From Crotophaga sulcirostris (lineage: Eukaryota; Chordata; Aves; Cuculiformes; Crotophagidae), in assembly GCA_013397455.1 (NCBI GenBank), contig VYZB01000057.1, positions 746,879 to 810,878 of the forward strand: a DNA stretch of 64,000 nt, written 5' to 3'. This document shows positions 13,756 through 27,815 of the stretch, one piece after another; positions within the stretch are counted from its first letter, which is position 1; each line of letters begins with the position of its first letter. The notes under the pieces are model-generated. The model ran no database searches. It saw nothing but the letters and a program-made list of their open reading frames with translations, and was not told the DNA's origin. The position numbers were made by a program, and so were the translations under genes.

Positions 13756-14924
13756 CCATTTACCTCAGATTCTTTTTAAAGCTTGCTGTCCCGATCACTG
13801 TTTCCTCTCCACTCGTTTCTCCCTTAACTACAAACCAAGGTCAGATATGACTTCTTAGCACAGTTCAAACTTGATATTTTTCTCCATTGCCATGTGGCAG
13901 ACTCCCAGGAGTTTGCTACCTACCCATGTGCTGGTTGTATCCAGCAAAGCTTACAACTTAGAGGAAGCTCCATGAGAACTGGAGGGTGTTTATGATGTTC
14001 AGCACGTGTCTTCAGCTACCACTAGCCATTCCAGTACTCCCACTTGTGACAGATTCCAGTACATTTCAATACATTTCAGTATACTGTTGAAATGCTGGCC
14101 AAGACTTTGCAGATGGCACTGAATTTGTGTTATGAAAAATTATACAAGTCATATGTAAAACTAAAAACATTTCTAGTATGGTGATTTAATTCAGGCTTTC
14201 AAAATTTTCTGTTTCTGATACTTGTTAAGGGAAATCTACATCTAGTTTCTTCTTCTTGTGTCTCTCCAGCCTTTTACCTGTGGTTTTCAGAAGCAGAGCA
14301 TGGTAAATTCCTGAAAAACAAGAAGCAGTTTTAACCGATAATCTATCTTTTAGAGATCTTCCTCTCCTCCTTCCTTTGGCTTTTTTTCTTTGCTGAGCCT
14401 GACACAACAGCATCAACTTCTTAATTCTCTTTATTTGGTACAAATGAAAAAAATGAAAACAAAAAAAAAAAAGGAAAAAAGAAGAAAGAAATTTAAATCC
14501 CAAATCTGGATATTTGTAAGGCATTGCTCTCTCAGCCCTCAAATTTCAGTTACTTCTTTGCTCTCCTTTTCTTTACTAATTTTTGTCTTTTGTAATTCCT
14601 GCCTCTTCCATCTCTAAGATGCCTGTTTCTGTACCCAAATATTTGGTATTTCTACTCTCTGGACTAATTCTCATCTTCCCTCCCCGGAAAGATGACTGTA
14701 TCTTCAAAGACAGATGAACGTGCCTCAGGTGATGGAGAAAGACCATGATCCTCTTTCTCCAAACTTCTCCATTCTGGTTTGGAAGTTGACTGGGGGTTAG
14801 TGTTATTTTAAATAATGGCTGGTTGATATTCTGTTTCCAAACGTGAGCTCTGCTTTCAACAGCAGAGCGATAAAGATGTGCTTAATAATGAAGAACAGCA
14901 TTTTTTATTTTACAAAACAAGCCT

Positions 14925-15065
14925 CTCAGCTTCAGTGGTGTTATTCATGAATAACACCTTGTGCATATGCATTATGAGACAGTGCTTAATTGAATGATTG
15001 CATAATATGTTGTTCCACAGAATAAAGTATGAAATATTCATTAGGCCAGAGAGAGAGTTAGAATG
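14925..15065. promoter_or_regulatory. Candidate conserved non-coding element
   Basis: Unique AT-rich sequence with clustered factor-like sites: the 22-bp palindrome, CATATGCATTATGAG (POU/octamer-like), TTAATTGAATGATTGCATAA (homeodomain- and C/EBP-like) and AATATTCATTAGGCC. The call rests on composition and motif density only; conservation could not be tested. Confidence 0.28.
14937..14958. repeat. 22-bp perfect palindrome in a possible conserved block
   Basis: The half-arm GGTGTTATTCA is followed directly by its exact reverse complement with no spacer. The palindrome ends at both sides, since 14936 and 14959 do not pair. It sits in a stretch rich in homeodomain- and POU-like motifs. Confidence 0.95.
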
Positions 15066-18000
15066 CCTGGTGGTTAAATCACTCACCAGGGAAATCCAAC
15101 TCCTACTCCTTGCTCCAAGTGAATATGTAAGTAGTTTATACTAAAAGGTTTTAAAAGAAGCAAGGAATTTTACCCCCAAAATATACTATACCCGCATGGC
15201 TAGTGTACTATTCCAACAGACAGGAGTATGCTCTGAGTGGGGCATAGAGAAAGAGACACAGTTAAACATAGATCACCTACATCCTTTCATGTAGTTAAAG
15301 TAGTCAGATGCTTTAACCTCTAGGCAGCTGGGTTTAATGGAACCAAGAACTCCCTAAAGATTTGGTTTTTCAGGAAATTATTGACTCAGTATAGGTGCCT
15401 CATTTAGGAAAGGATTTCCAGATGTGATTCCAGAATAGAAGGAAGCACTTTATTGCAGTCTAAATTCACACTTAGTTAAATCCCTGTGCAGGACATGGTG
15501 TAGGCAACATGCATATATCCTTAGCTTAAAGTGAAGGGCACTCCGCTCACTTTTAGTTGCTTTGAGTCAACTGCTAAGAACCCTACTCACCTCATACCTC
15601 ACACTGGAAAACTGGGGATGGTGGTAGAATGCCAAAAATGCCGCAACGGTCTGTATTTCAACACCTAAATCTGGTTGCAGATTTAGCTTTTGCCAATCTG
15701 TGAGGCGGAAAGATCTTCAGGAAACATGTTTAGGTAAAGTAATACTTAAAATAATACCCTTAAATTAATTAAATTTACCTCATAATAGTTGCATCTGTTG
15801 GAATCATGACAAAACTTATTGAAGAAGCAGTGGAACTGAAGTTTGATATAGATAAAATTAGGGGGAAAAGGATCCTTTTTAAATAAAATAAATTTAAAAA
15901 TCATATCCAACTCAGAGAATGGTTGTTTCTGCCAAAGATATGTATGTATTTTATGAGTTTCTGCTAAATAATAATAAAAAATGCCTTTTGATTTGTGCAG
16001 GGTATCACAGAGGCATTTTCCTAGTGTATTTATTTGTGTGTTTATTCAGGAAAAAAAAAAAGTGAGATTGGGAAAATAACACACTCAGGGGAGACAGAAT
16101 CAATCAGAATAAATAAATATGCCCAAAACAATAACAGAAGCGAATGCGACAGCAAATATCACTGATAGACAAAGAATATATTAATTCAGTATTGCAAATT
16201 ACTTTTGCTTAAGGCAGATGTACTTGGTATACCCTCTTAATTATTGCTCTTCTCATCAGTTTGCAACTCAAAGCACACTCTCTCAGTAGCAATTAGGGAA
16301 TGATATGATTATATGAAGCTCTAGGAACAAGAGAAAGCTTCAGAACCAAAATGCTAGAGATTTTTTTTTCAAAACTGCACTGTAACAACCTCCTTGTACA
16401 TTGTCCATCTGGAGAACCCACTCCACATCTTCAGAAGCTAGGTGAAGAGTCTGGGCCAACAAAGACTTTGGCTTTTATATATCATATCTTTTCAAGCCAC
16501 TTTCTTTTTGGCCGCTCAACCGCTTCTGAAGTGTGTAGAAGACAGGAGAAGGGTGCTATAGCTGACTGGTCAAGCAGAGGATTACACTTCTTGGCTCCTG
16601 TTCATCCACTGAGTGGTTCATCTTAAATAGATTCTACATATATATACACAGGTATCTATGCCCCTGTAGAAGATGTCTCTCTCGGTACCTGGCTAATGCT
16701 AGAAGAAAAAGCTCTAAGGAGGCCGGGAGCAGAAACACTTGTCATATGTTTGCCTGCTTTTGTGTGCCCAAAGGATTAGAGGTGTGTTAACATCTGTCAG
16801 TCAATCCAGCAGGACTGTTTTTGAGAGCCCATGAAGTCTCCCCTGATTTTCCAGGGGCCAAGACTCTAACCTACTCTTTATTTTCTGCAGTGTGCTTTGT
16901 GTACTGATGAGCTAGAACCTCATTAAGTAGATTTCTATCTAATTCCAGCTTTTACTGAAAAGTCTAGGTTGCTTTGCCAGATCAGATCAAACCAAAAGAT
17001 ACTCAGGCTATAAAAGTGTAGTAAAGTATGAATATAGATCAATATGTGCGGATCATCTAAAATCTAAGGGCATATGAAAGCTACCACCACAGTGAAATTC
17101 TCTTGAGCACAGGGGTTCCTAAAAGAACAGAAGTTTTCTACCTTCATGTTCATTTGGCCAGTAAGTTTGAGACCAACAAATGAAAACTACTGATTTACCC
17201 TCGTTGTTCAGTGCTACATTTAGTTAGTTCAGCTCGAGGCTAGATTAAATGTTCGCTAAAGCTGCTAGTATTGTGAAAATCATAAAGATGACTGCAATAT
17301 TAAAAAATATTTACTATAGCTATGGTACCTTTAATATTCTGGGAATTCACTTTGAAATTGGTACTTTGCAATGACCCATATAATGATGAGACTCAAATTC
17401 TTCTTAAAAACAAAACAGGAAATGGAAAACTTAGTTTTGGAGAGGTCCTGAATTTTAATTTTTTTTTTTTAACTTTAAATGGAAGAGTAGGACTACAGTC
17501 AGCCAGAATAGTCATTTAAGACAGATTGCTGTATTATGGGGCAAGTAAAGTTTCCCATTTACATAAATGGTACTAATTTGATTTTTAGACAATAATGAAA
17601 AATAAGTTCAATATTTTTCAGATCAGTCAAAGAGGGAAAAAGATAGAGATTGGGAGAATTTGCTGAGGGCCAGCAAGGAGTCTGTTCAAATACTGCTGGC
17701 ATTTGTAGTCTTCGTTTCTGGCATAAATTTTGCCAAAATACAAAACATCTAGAAGTGTGCAAACATAAATAGCTTAATTCACCTTCTCTAGGTGGAGAAA
17801 GTTAATCTGTCCTAAAATACTACAGATTTCCATTTTCCGTCTTTATTTGTTAGGGGTACAAGACAATCTGCCATTCTTTTCTTTTGCATTAGTATTAAAC
17901 AGCATTATTTTAGGAATATATCAATTTAAGAGAAACTTCATTTTAGGTTTAAGTAGGTCTGAAGGTGGCATAGTTGCAGTTTCCCAAGAATTCACAGAAT

Positions 18001-21000
18001 AAAATTCTGGTAGAGCTTTGGCTTAGATATCTACAAATCAGCCTTTTGAAAAGTAAAGAGAAGTTGCCTTTGCATCTTACAATTCCTCTGCTTCTGAGAA
18101 TATTTCTTGAAAAAATAAGGGTGAGGAAGTAGATTTCTATATTACAGTAATGTGAGTTTTTCTCACTCAAACTATTCAGATGTGACAAGGATAGAGGTCA
18201 ACTGATGCCATACCACTATTTCTTCCCATGGTAGGCAGTTAATTCATAAAGAATATTTAACTTCATGTTAATGTACGAGAATATGCACTGCAGATATTAC
18301 AATAATAAACTGGGTTGTTTTTCTTTTCAAGTGAAAATCATAGTATCTAAAGCATACACAACAATAGGAACCCAAAAGATTGTGCTTGTGACTGGTGATA
18401 TCTGAGATGATATGAGTATGAAGTGGACAGTTTCAGCAGCATCAATGTTCAGCCTATTTTTTTAGAATGACATATCAAACTGTAAATATACTGTCTGGCT
18501 AATAGTGTGCATTCTGCATTCATCAGGATGTTAGTTTTTCTGGAAGTTGCTCTGTTAGCTTTCAGGTAGGTATTGGCCCAACTGAACTGAAGAGGCATAG
18601 CAGGGGGAAAGAAGAAAACTCTGATTCATTCAGGATGAAGGAGAAGCTATCTGAATGGTTCAAGATAAATCATGATAAAACCAATGTAGGGAAAAAATAA
18701 TCACAGAATTGAGATTAGGACAAGAGGTCATAAGTACAGCTGGATCATATTACAGCAAAACGACTATGATTTCAGGACACCACACCAGAAGCAATCTGAC
18801 TGATTTATAAATTAGCAGAAAAGAAAAATCAGATAACTATTCACTTGGAATTTGCATTCAGTTGAATTCTATGTTCTCTTCAAATTTGAGTTAAAAGGGA
18901 ATATGGCACTGGCTGCTGTAACAGAAGAAGTTATCAACAATGTGAAAATCTGGCTGGGGTAGAAAAGTTGTTGCCTGACTGCAGCAAAAGTCCAGTGAAA
19001 GCAATTATTTACTAAGGAGTCCACTTTATGACAAACTGCAATGAGAACTAAGAAGAGAACAGAAAACTGCAAAGAGGATTGGGGCTACATTCAAGTTGAG
19101 ATACAGCTTCATTATACTGTTTTCATGCTCTCCAGGAGTAAGGGGGCCCATGGATCCCAGGAGTGATGCTCAGGCCATGTTAGAAGGGTGGAGGGCTGAT
19201 GGCAGTTTGCCACCACGTGGTATGGATTACAAAGGAAGTATGACCTGCACTGGACGAGTCATTGCCAGATGGTTCCCAGATGTGTTATTTATGAAGTCAC
19301 GGCCTACTTAAACCACATTCCTGGTGTCTTCTCTTCTTTTCCTGCAATGTCCAAGACATTAATGAAGGAATGTATGAGAACTAAATAGCAGACCAGTTGT
19401 CAAAAACCAAATGGCAACAGAAATCCTTTCCTGTCTCTGGATACATGTAAATACATATTAGATTAACAAACCCAGCTTTAAACAATTGATCCCTGAAGAG
19501 TCTTAGAATTGGCTTCTGTAGTGCGTATTAAGGACAATACTTATCTTGGCCTCATCAGTCCCTTGTGAATACCATAAAACTTACCACATTATTCTTAATG
19601 ATTCTGTTCTTATATCTTCTTCTTTCAAAAGGGTCCTCTTTGCCCTAACTTCCTCCATGTAGGAAAAAAAATCTTACACATAAAATCGAGGTTATTCCTT
19701 AAAATATATATATCAAGCTAATCTGGATGAATGCCATAGTGTTTGAGATGATCTGAAACTGTCAAATATAGTTTGTGGTTTGATTCGTTGGTTGTTTTGT
19801 TTGCTTAAATTAGTCAGGTTTGGCAACAAGCTGATATGACTGAGTGATCATGCAAGTTTCTTACCAGAAGGGAATTTATTTATTTTGCATAATATATCTG
19901 AGGCAATGCAGTAACGGTGCATTACAGGAGAATTTTTTATTGCTTTTGTTGGTCTGGTTTTGTCTTTCATTAGAAATGGATGGAATATGATTTGTTTTTT
20001 CCTGTTGCTATAGCTATGAGAAACAATTCCTAAGTCAGTGTTAAGAAGGTAGAAAAGGACAACACAAACAAGCTAGTGCTTTGTAACATCCCAGAGACAG
20101 AACTGTAACAATATGACTTGACATGCAGAATAACATCAGTTGGCACAAGTTTTATCGATTACAGTCTAACATGTGATGGGCCCTCAGGTTTTAATAAATA
20201 AGATGGAATTCTATTGTTATAAGAAATAATGGAACTTAGTTTAAAACAATACAGAAAATTAATGACAGATTATTTTGCGTATAATATTTCCATGCATATA
20301 TTCAAAATAGAAAGCAACTTGTTTGCTTTCAGTTGCCAGAAAGTATGTGTTATATACTAACACTGATTTTCCTTGCAGTGATCTATATTTCTTTCCCAAT
20401 TTATTCCCTTGGTGAGCAACTTGTATAGGTGGAGACGAGCGTAAATGAAATCAGAATATGTCCACATTATAAACAGTGCTGTAAATATATTCAGGGTCAA
20501 TGGGATTTTTCTATTTATGTAGTAAACTGCTTCAATATAGATACCAAGAAAAATGAAACTGCTAAAAGTTATTTCAGGCAAATACAATAATTCAAACAGC
20601 ACAAAAGAATGCATGTGGCACATTTTGTATAGGAGCAAACACTTCACAGGTAAAGAGACTGGTCATTTTCGCTCGGACAAAATATTTTGAATCATTCATC
20701 TGACTGCCAAATATGTTAGAAGAAGAGAAAAAAAAGTGTGGTTATCATTAAACAAAACCCCTGGAATCTGTTAATTTCTTGTCAGAAAGATTAAGCTCTG
20801 TAAGTTAATACTACATGAAGTAGGGAAGGAAACTGAGATATGCAGATATAAAGTGAATGTATGTGGCATTTTGTTCTTATATTAGAAGACATAGAGCTCA
20901 CATCTTGAGAACTAATAGTTTGACAAAGAAGTCCGGAAGTAATTCATTGAAACTAACCCAAATAAATTACTTGACTTTTACCATTGTTCAAAATGCAACC

Positions 21001-21814
21001 TTTTTGCACAGATAAGTAAGACAGGTTAAAATAATTTAAGAACAATAACGACTGCCAGGAAATAGCAGGTCAGCTGTATCAGCCTTCCCACAACTGGAAG
21101 TTAATTGAACAATACATTAATGTAGCCTAACAATTGCAGACACTTTTAGACATGAAATTCTTATAAAATTTACATTTCAGAATAATTTATACCTGCATGA
21201 TCCTGTCTTTCCTGATGTCCAGTTAATACTCGATTCCAGACAAACAGTACAAAATTTTCATTGTTGTAACTGTACAATAATTGCAACAGATTTGATCAGT
21301 CTTGGATTCATCCCAATATATTTTTATAAGGCTAGTACAGCATTTCATTATTTTTTTTCGTATTAAACCTATGTTCTACTAGGAGTGCTTCAGAGAGGAA
21401 GTTGTAACACAACATCTATTTGAGTGGTGTAAGAACTTCATTAAAATAAAAAAGCACAGTTCTTCACATCCCAACTTTTAGTTCCTAAGCCCCAAGCATC
21501 AACAAGGATAGTGCAGTTTGGAGTAGAATACGTGAATACATACAGGATGATAGCAGTTAATGAGCTGGTTGCTAACTTAGTGTTTCCATTGTATCTTTCT
21601 CTGCCATTGCAGTATGACCTAGATTACATTTTCTACTCACTTTAGAATTTTTGTTGCTCCTTACACAGTTTAGAATTCACTTTGATTTCTGAGTATTCAT
21701 ACCAGCCATCGTGTCTAAATAATTTCCTGGTTTTGGAAGCACAAAAGATCTAGAAAAAAGATGGCAAAAGTAAGGGAAAGATGCTTGGAGACAATGAAAG
21801 AAGAGAACTCAGAG
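15066..21814. other. Intergenic, no gene seen
   Basis: Unique AT-rich DNA without a convincing exon, RNA gene or recent transposon. A stretch at about 18680-18790 weakly recalls a worn LINE end, but not enough to call. Confidence 0.65.
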
Positions 21815-22744
21815 CATTTTCATGGGTATCTTCATTAATGATCTGGATGAAGGGGGAGACTACAACCACAGCAAGTTTGCTGATGACACAAAACTGGGAG
21901 GGGTGGTTGATAGGTCAGAGTGTCGTGCTGCCATCCAGAGGGACCTCAACAGATTGGAGAAATGGGCTGACAGGAACTCCATGAAGTTCAAGAAGGGGAA
22001 GCACAAAGTCCTGTGGCAGGCGAGGAACAACTCCAGGCACTGGCAGGTTCATGCTGGGGGTCATCCAGCTGGAAAGTGGCTTTGAAGAAAAGGAGCTGAG
22101 CATCTTTTGTAAGTCAGTAACATGCCTTGCGGCAAGGAAGACTAATGATATCCTAGGCTGCTTTGAGTGAAGTGTTGTCAGCCGATCAGGGGAGCAGATC
22201 CTTCCCCTCTCCTCAGCCCTGGTGAGGCACATCTACACTATGGTATCTAGGTCTGGGCTCCCCAGTACGGGAGAGACATGATCATACTGGAGAGAGTCCA
22301 GCAAAGGGCCTCAAAGATGTTTAAGGCACTGGAGTATCTCTCCTATGAGGAAAGGCTTAGAGAGCTGGTACTGTTCAGCCTGGAGGAAAGGTGGCTCAGG
22401 GGGGATCTTATCAATGCTTATAAATACCTGAAGGCAGGGTGCAAAAACAACAGTCAGGCCCTTTCTGTGGTGCCCTGCACCAGGACTAAAGAAAATGGGC
22501 ACCCACTGAAACATAGAGGGTGCCATCTAAACACCAGGAAACACTTTTTCACTGTGAAGGTGACCAAACACTGGCAGAGGCTGCCCAGAGATTTTGTGGA
22601 TCCTCCCTTCCTGGAGATATTCAAAAGCCATCTGGACATGGTTCTGGGTAACCAGCTTTAAGAAGTCGTGCTTGAGCAGGGGTGTTTGACCAGTTGACCT
22701 CCAGAGGTCCCTTCCAACCTCAACCACTCTGTTTCTGTGACTCT
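21815..22744 (+). mobile_element. CR1 LINE, 5'-truncated, with reverse transcriptase C-terminal part
   Basis: Reading forward, the conceptual product opens with IFINDLDEG and the RT catalytic block FADDTKLGG (about 21822-21905), followed by the EKWADRN and GHPAGKW-like segments. From 22278 it continues with ILERVQQRASKMFKALEYL and LFSLEERWLRGDLINAYKYL, all typical of CR1 ORF2 after the palm domain. The 3' end has the CR1 terminal GAGGTCCCTTCCAACCTC block and ends in degenerate TTCTGTGA-like units near 22744. A single-base frame change lies between about 22020 and 22072, where the ESGFEEKELSIF segment reads in the next frame, and stops break the rest. This is a dead copy, truncated on insertion. 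Confidence 0.93.
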
Positions 22745-25700
22745 AAGGAAAAGGAATGCTCTTCAGTGAAAGGACATTTCTCAGGCTACAAAATATACTC
22801 TTGTACATGGGCTCAATAAGAACTCAATGAGAACATCAAAATTTGAGAATTTTTTCAAAGTTCTTCAAAACTTATCCTTATAAATAAAAATTCTCACTTC
22901 ATTTGGAAAACAAAATACTTCTGTGTTATGTATTTTAAGTAACCTTATTTTTCTCTCCATACAATCCAGAACCATAAGTGTAAAACCCTTAGTGTCAACC
23001 TTCCACTCTGAGTAAACTTAGTTATTTTTTCAAACCTAGTAAATATTCTAAAATTACTAAACAACAATATTTGCTGTGTAAAAAGAGTTTTAAAAACCCC
23101 AAACTTAATCAGAGTTCTAGTTTAGGTGCTTTTATCAGCCCTAGTTTTTGAAATGTTTGGCTCCATTATTGACAAGGTAATTTGCAGAGTATTATTCATG
23201 CCATTCAGCTTAAGAGTCCTTACTGTTTCTTCTTTCCTTTGAATGTTTTTTGAACATAGTTGATTACTCAAAGAACGTCAGACTCTTTATCACAGCAAAA
23301 ATTGCCTGTAATAGATTAAATGTACAGATATTAGGAAAACAGGACTTTAAAGGTATACATACAAGAGTGTTTCTTGCTTTACGTGATGGTTTTCAGGGGT
23401 TTTATATAAGGTCTATTAATAATGCATGTTCTTACATATTGTGCCATCTGACTGAGGAATGGAAAGAAAGGTTGAAATCTGAGATAATATTAAAATACTT
23501 TAGAAAGTTTCAAGCATTATAATAGTTATTTCAATAAAACTACTTCAAATATTTCTTCAAGAAGGAAACAATTTGGAGTTCAAGTTCAGCAGCATAATAA
23601 CTGAAAACGTATAACAGTACACTTATTCCCATCACTAAACTATAGATTAGGGTCTTTTTGAGTTGTTGCTATTATAAATCCCTGTTCCCAGGGGTGCCAA
23701 GCTATCGTAAAAGTTTGCTTTGGGCAATGCTTTGAGATAAGTTCTTCAAATAATGCATAGGAGATTGGCTTGCAACTCCCACTTGTGTTAATATGAGCTA
23801 TCCAGGCAAATCTCTCATGGATACATGGGAGAAAAAACTCCAGAGTATAAAAAGTTTTGGCCTGAGGATTATTTGTTTTTGATATATATCCTGACAAAAA
23901 CATGCTCTAAAATAAAACACTTCAAACTAGCAGTCTCAGATATTTGCTGGGACTACTAACACTTTTTAGTTTGCGTTTAACAGAAAACCCACTGATGAAG
24001 TCTACAACATAAATTATTTCCTAAATATTTATGGAAGATAGAATGATAGTTTGGATGAAGAAAGATACATTTTCAAGTCAATAACATATTTTTTNNNNNN
24101 NNNNNNNNNNNNNNNGTTTTCACTATCAAATTAAAAATGTTGGTTGAGCTTCATTCAGATGTAACCCCTGTTCTTTAGAAGGCGAGGATATAGGTTGGCA
24201 TGGTTGATCTGAATGTAAGTGGCTCTTCACTTCTACATGCAGCTTCACATTTTCCACTTTGATGCAGGTTACAGTAGTAGACCAGCCTATCTTCCTTCTC
24301 CTTCTGGGAGTAATGCCATTCCCCTAATTCCAACAGCTCACATTTTATACAGTCCATCCATGAAAAATGGTCAAGGGTTTAGTGAAAATGACTGTGCTGA
24401 TAAAACAACTTGACACAATTCATCTTCTAAAAAATGTGTTTATGTTTGCACCTCTGGTCCTCGCATTCCTCAGGTAGCTAGGTAGTAAAATATACTGGAA
24501 GTTTCCATTGAGAATTGTATTTTTCTCTTCTCCTAGGTTCTCTGAGACATTTACATAAAACATATAGTTTTCTGAATACTCCAAAAGCAAACTCGCTATG
24601 CAGACAAATCAACTTCATCAACTTCAGTCAGTTTAGAGTAGTAGCTTCATTTTACATGTTCTGAATCATTCCTTGGAGGAACATTTTTTTTCATAGACTG
24701 TTGCAAGACTGCAGAGGAAAGAAAGATTAACCTTCCAGGTAAAGGTCACCTTTGTGGGAACCACTTTTTCTGCCTACATTCTTTTTCTTAGGTGAGGTAT
24801 TCTAGAAGAAAAAACTTATGCCAGAGGTGACTATATCAGCTCAGATCAAGTACCTCTGTAACACAGTTACAAGACTGTAACTGTAGTCCAGCACACAGGC
24901 TACAGAAAGTGAGCTATTCTGCATATAATAGGTGCAGCTAAACATACCCTTTGTCTTCTGTAGGTTGATATTTCAAGACCACTACTTTATTATTCTTTTT
25001 ATTTCTATGCATCTTTCTGGTAAATAAATAGCAGAAAATTTAAATAGTACTTCAGGTGAGATCTCACCAATATCTTCTACAACAGTTTTACTACTTTCCT
25101 GTCTCTACAGCAAATACGCTACTTGCCACAACCACAAATCATATTTCTCATCTTGGCAGCCTCTTCAAATTAGTGATTCAAACATTTTATGTAACCAGTT
25201 AATAGCACCAACCATTATTATATTTCTCTATTATTTCCATCTTGCAGGCACCAAAGCCTTGCTATTAGTCCTAAACCTCACACTTTCTACAGTTGTACGT
25301 CATCCCATCTCCTTTACTCTAACGTACAGTTCTCCATTTTGCTCTGTCTGATAGTCTGGACCTTTTCTGTGCTAATCTCAATTTGGTACCATTGTAAACT
25401 ATTTTACTTTTCATAGCAACATTTTCCCCTAACATTATTATCTGCACTATTTTTCTTCTCATATTGCAACTCTTGTACTAATCTATCTTCATTAACATAA
25501 TAAATAATTTCCTATGAGAATTACTTTATGGGAAGTCTGATGTCCAGATATATTTCAGCCAGTACATTTTCTTTGCCTAGGAAACCTATCACTTTAGCCA
25601 AGAAAGATACAACATTACCCTGGCATGACCTGCCCTTGCCGTACCTACCTAGAATTTTATGCCACTTCTGATTTATATAATTAAATATACTTTGATCCAG

Positions 25701-25974
25701 ATTTGTTCTAAAATCTTCATGAGGTAAGATTACTATGCTTATTGTTATTTAGATCACATTTCTCCCTGTAATATGACTCACAGTCTGATGGACTCCTTAA
25801 AAATACTCGATACCAGAGTGCTTTTCTGTAAGGAAATATTGAGTTCAAATTTCAAAACAAAACTTAAACAACATTTAAAAATAACATTTTAAAAATTAAC
25901 ATTTAAAACCCCAACATTTTAAAAAAGCTTGTTTTTTTTAAAAAAAAAAAATTTAAACAACAAAGACGGGCCGA
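22745..25974. other. Intergenic, no gene seen
   Basis: Unique AT-rich DNA containing the N gap. An AACATTTAAA-type low-complexity stretch at 25855-25960 leads straight into the CR1 tail copy at 25975. Confidence 0.65.
24095..24115. other. Assembly gap (21 N)
   Basis: Twenty-one consecutive N bases follow a poly-T run (24089-24094) and precede GTTTT. The true length and content are unknown; the flanking T runs suggest a homopolymer or simple repeat that failed to assemble. Confidence 0.99.
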
Positions 25975-26074
25975 TGAGTTCTTCAGGGACACGGTTTAGT
26001 ATGTAGACAGGTACAGTTGGACTCAATGATCTCAAAGGTCTTTTCCAACCAGATGATTCTATGATTCTATGATT
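25975..26074 (+). mobile_element. CR1 LINE 3'-terminal fragment
   Basis: A short copy of the CR1 3' end: CTTCAGGGACACGGTTTAGT, then GTTGGACTCAATGATCTC, AAAGGTCTTTTCCAACCAGA and tandem ATTCTATG units ending near 26074. It is extremely 5'-truncated, about 100 bases, with no coding potential. The sharp tail suggests a younger insertion than the other short piece near 6.9 kb. Confidence 0.88.
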
Positions 26075-27194
26075 TTTGTGGTCGTGCAGTAAATGGATTT
26101 CAATAATCAATGGAAAGTTATGAAATTCCATTTGGCTGACTTCTTTGCTTTGCAATGGGTAGGATTTAACAAAATAAATAAGTAAATATTTCATGAATAT
26201 ATAAACCCCATCTGCTTTGACTATAATATATAAAATTTAAATGAGACAAAGGATTAAAGATGCAATTTAAAAGCTTAAAACTAGAAAGGCTTATTTTTAA
26301 ACTTAGGACAGCCCAGCACTTAAATAGGACCAATTGGAACTGAGAATGAATATGAACTCTTAATTTTTTTGATGTCCTTATACTGCTCTGCATTGTTCTG
26401 AGTCACCAAGATACACATAGCTTCTGAATAGCCTGACACTTTAGTTTGCATTCCATGTTATATTTTAAGAAATACATATCATGTATCACTTGCTAATGGT
26501 TTTTGTGGGAGGAGATGAGTAATTAAGGACTTGTGAAATTGAGGCAGCATACATTTTTATAACTGATAACATAAACTGACAGGATGGCTGCAATTTAACA
26601 AAGGGCTTAGCTTGCACTGCTCTATAAATAAACACAGGAAATTAGATAAAAATTTAAAAATTAGATTGTCAAGATTTTAGGTTCCATGTGTCTTGCTTTG
26701 GTTCCCCCAGTATGAAGGACTTTTCTTTTTTAGGAAGTCCTTTGTTTGTCCAACCTAAAAAAAACCTCTAGAATACATTTTTCAGAAGTATTTAGCTAGA
26801 CTTGGAAAAACTCAAACAGAACAAGACTAATATTCCAATTGAATTGTTATATATAACAATTTATGGGATAAAAATTTTCTTTAAAAATGTGGATTATAGT
26901 CAGTCAAGTACTTCCAATATTTATTTGTAATACTGATAGGCATAAATTGATTGTTACATACAATAAATTGTCATCTGAATTGGTAATGTGTGTTAGATTC
27001 CTTCTTTTTCTTTCTTTCTTCTGCCTCTAATAGATATGCGTACGTTTACAAATGGCAGTACCAAAATCTAATGTCCAAACAGGACTTCAAATGGTTCTTT
27101 GTACTGCATAACTCCACTCTTCTTGTGGTGTTCTATGTAAAATTGTGTTCATGGCACTGTACATTGGTTAAACCCATGCTGGTACTCCTGCCAG
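26075..27194. other. Intergenic, no gene seen
   Basis: Unique AT-rich spacer between two CR1 copies of opposite orientation. No gene or regulatory signal recognised. Confidence 0.65.
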
Positions 27195-27815
27195 TCATAG
27201 AATTATAGAATTGTAGAATCATTTCGTTGGAAAAGACTTTTGGACATCAGGTCGAACTGTATCTGTCCACTACTAAACCATAACCCTGAGCACTTCATCT
27301 ACCCATCTTTTGAATTCTTAAAGGAATGGTGGCTCAACCACCTCCCTGGGCAGTCATTTCCAATGCTTGACAACCGTTTTGGTGAAGATTCTGGTCTGAA
27401 CCTCCTCTGGTGCAACTTGAGGCCATTTCCTCTCATTCCACTGCCTTGTCACTTGGGAGAACAGACCAACATCCACCTTGCTACAACCTCCTTTCAGGTA
27501 GTTGTAGACAATTATAAGGTCTTCCCTCAACCTTCTTTTCTCCAGGCAAAACAACCCCAGTTCCCTCAATCACGTCTCATAAGGCTTGTTCTCCAGTCCC
27601 TTCACCAGCCTTGTTGCCCTTCTCCGGATACGCTCCAGCACCTCAATGTCCTTCTTGTAGTGAGGGGCCCAGAACTGCACACAGTACTCGAGGTGTGGCC
27701 TCACCAGTGCTGAGCACAGGGGCACAATCACTGCCCTGCTCCTGCTGGCCACGCCGTTTCTGATATAGGTCAAGATGCCATTGGCCTTCTTGGCCCCTTG
27801 GGCACAGTCCTTCTG
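27195..27815 (-). mobile_element. CR1 LINE 3' fragment, inverted
   Basis: On the minus strand the element starts within the ORF2 C-terminal part ([40 protein letters not shown]), shifts frame near 27570 to RELGLFCLEKRRLREDLIIV, and ends with the CR1 3' hallmark TCCAACGAAATGATTCTACA plus (ATTCTATA)-like repeats at 27225-27195. It is 5'-truncated and frame-shifted. The plus-strand open frame of 157 codons here is only its antisense. Confidence 0.93.

Noticed and set aside
18680..18860. A possible worn LINE end
   Set aside because: A few words resemble CR1 text, but they are not in a clear order and there is no terminal block.
27240..27713. A 157-codon plus-strand open frame
   Set aside because: It is the antisense of the CR1 ORF2 fragment, whose real frames read on the minus strand.
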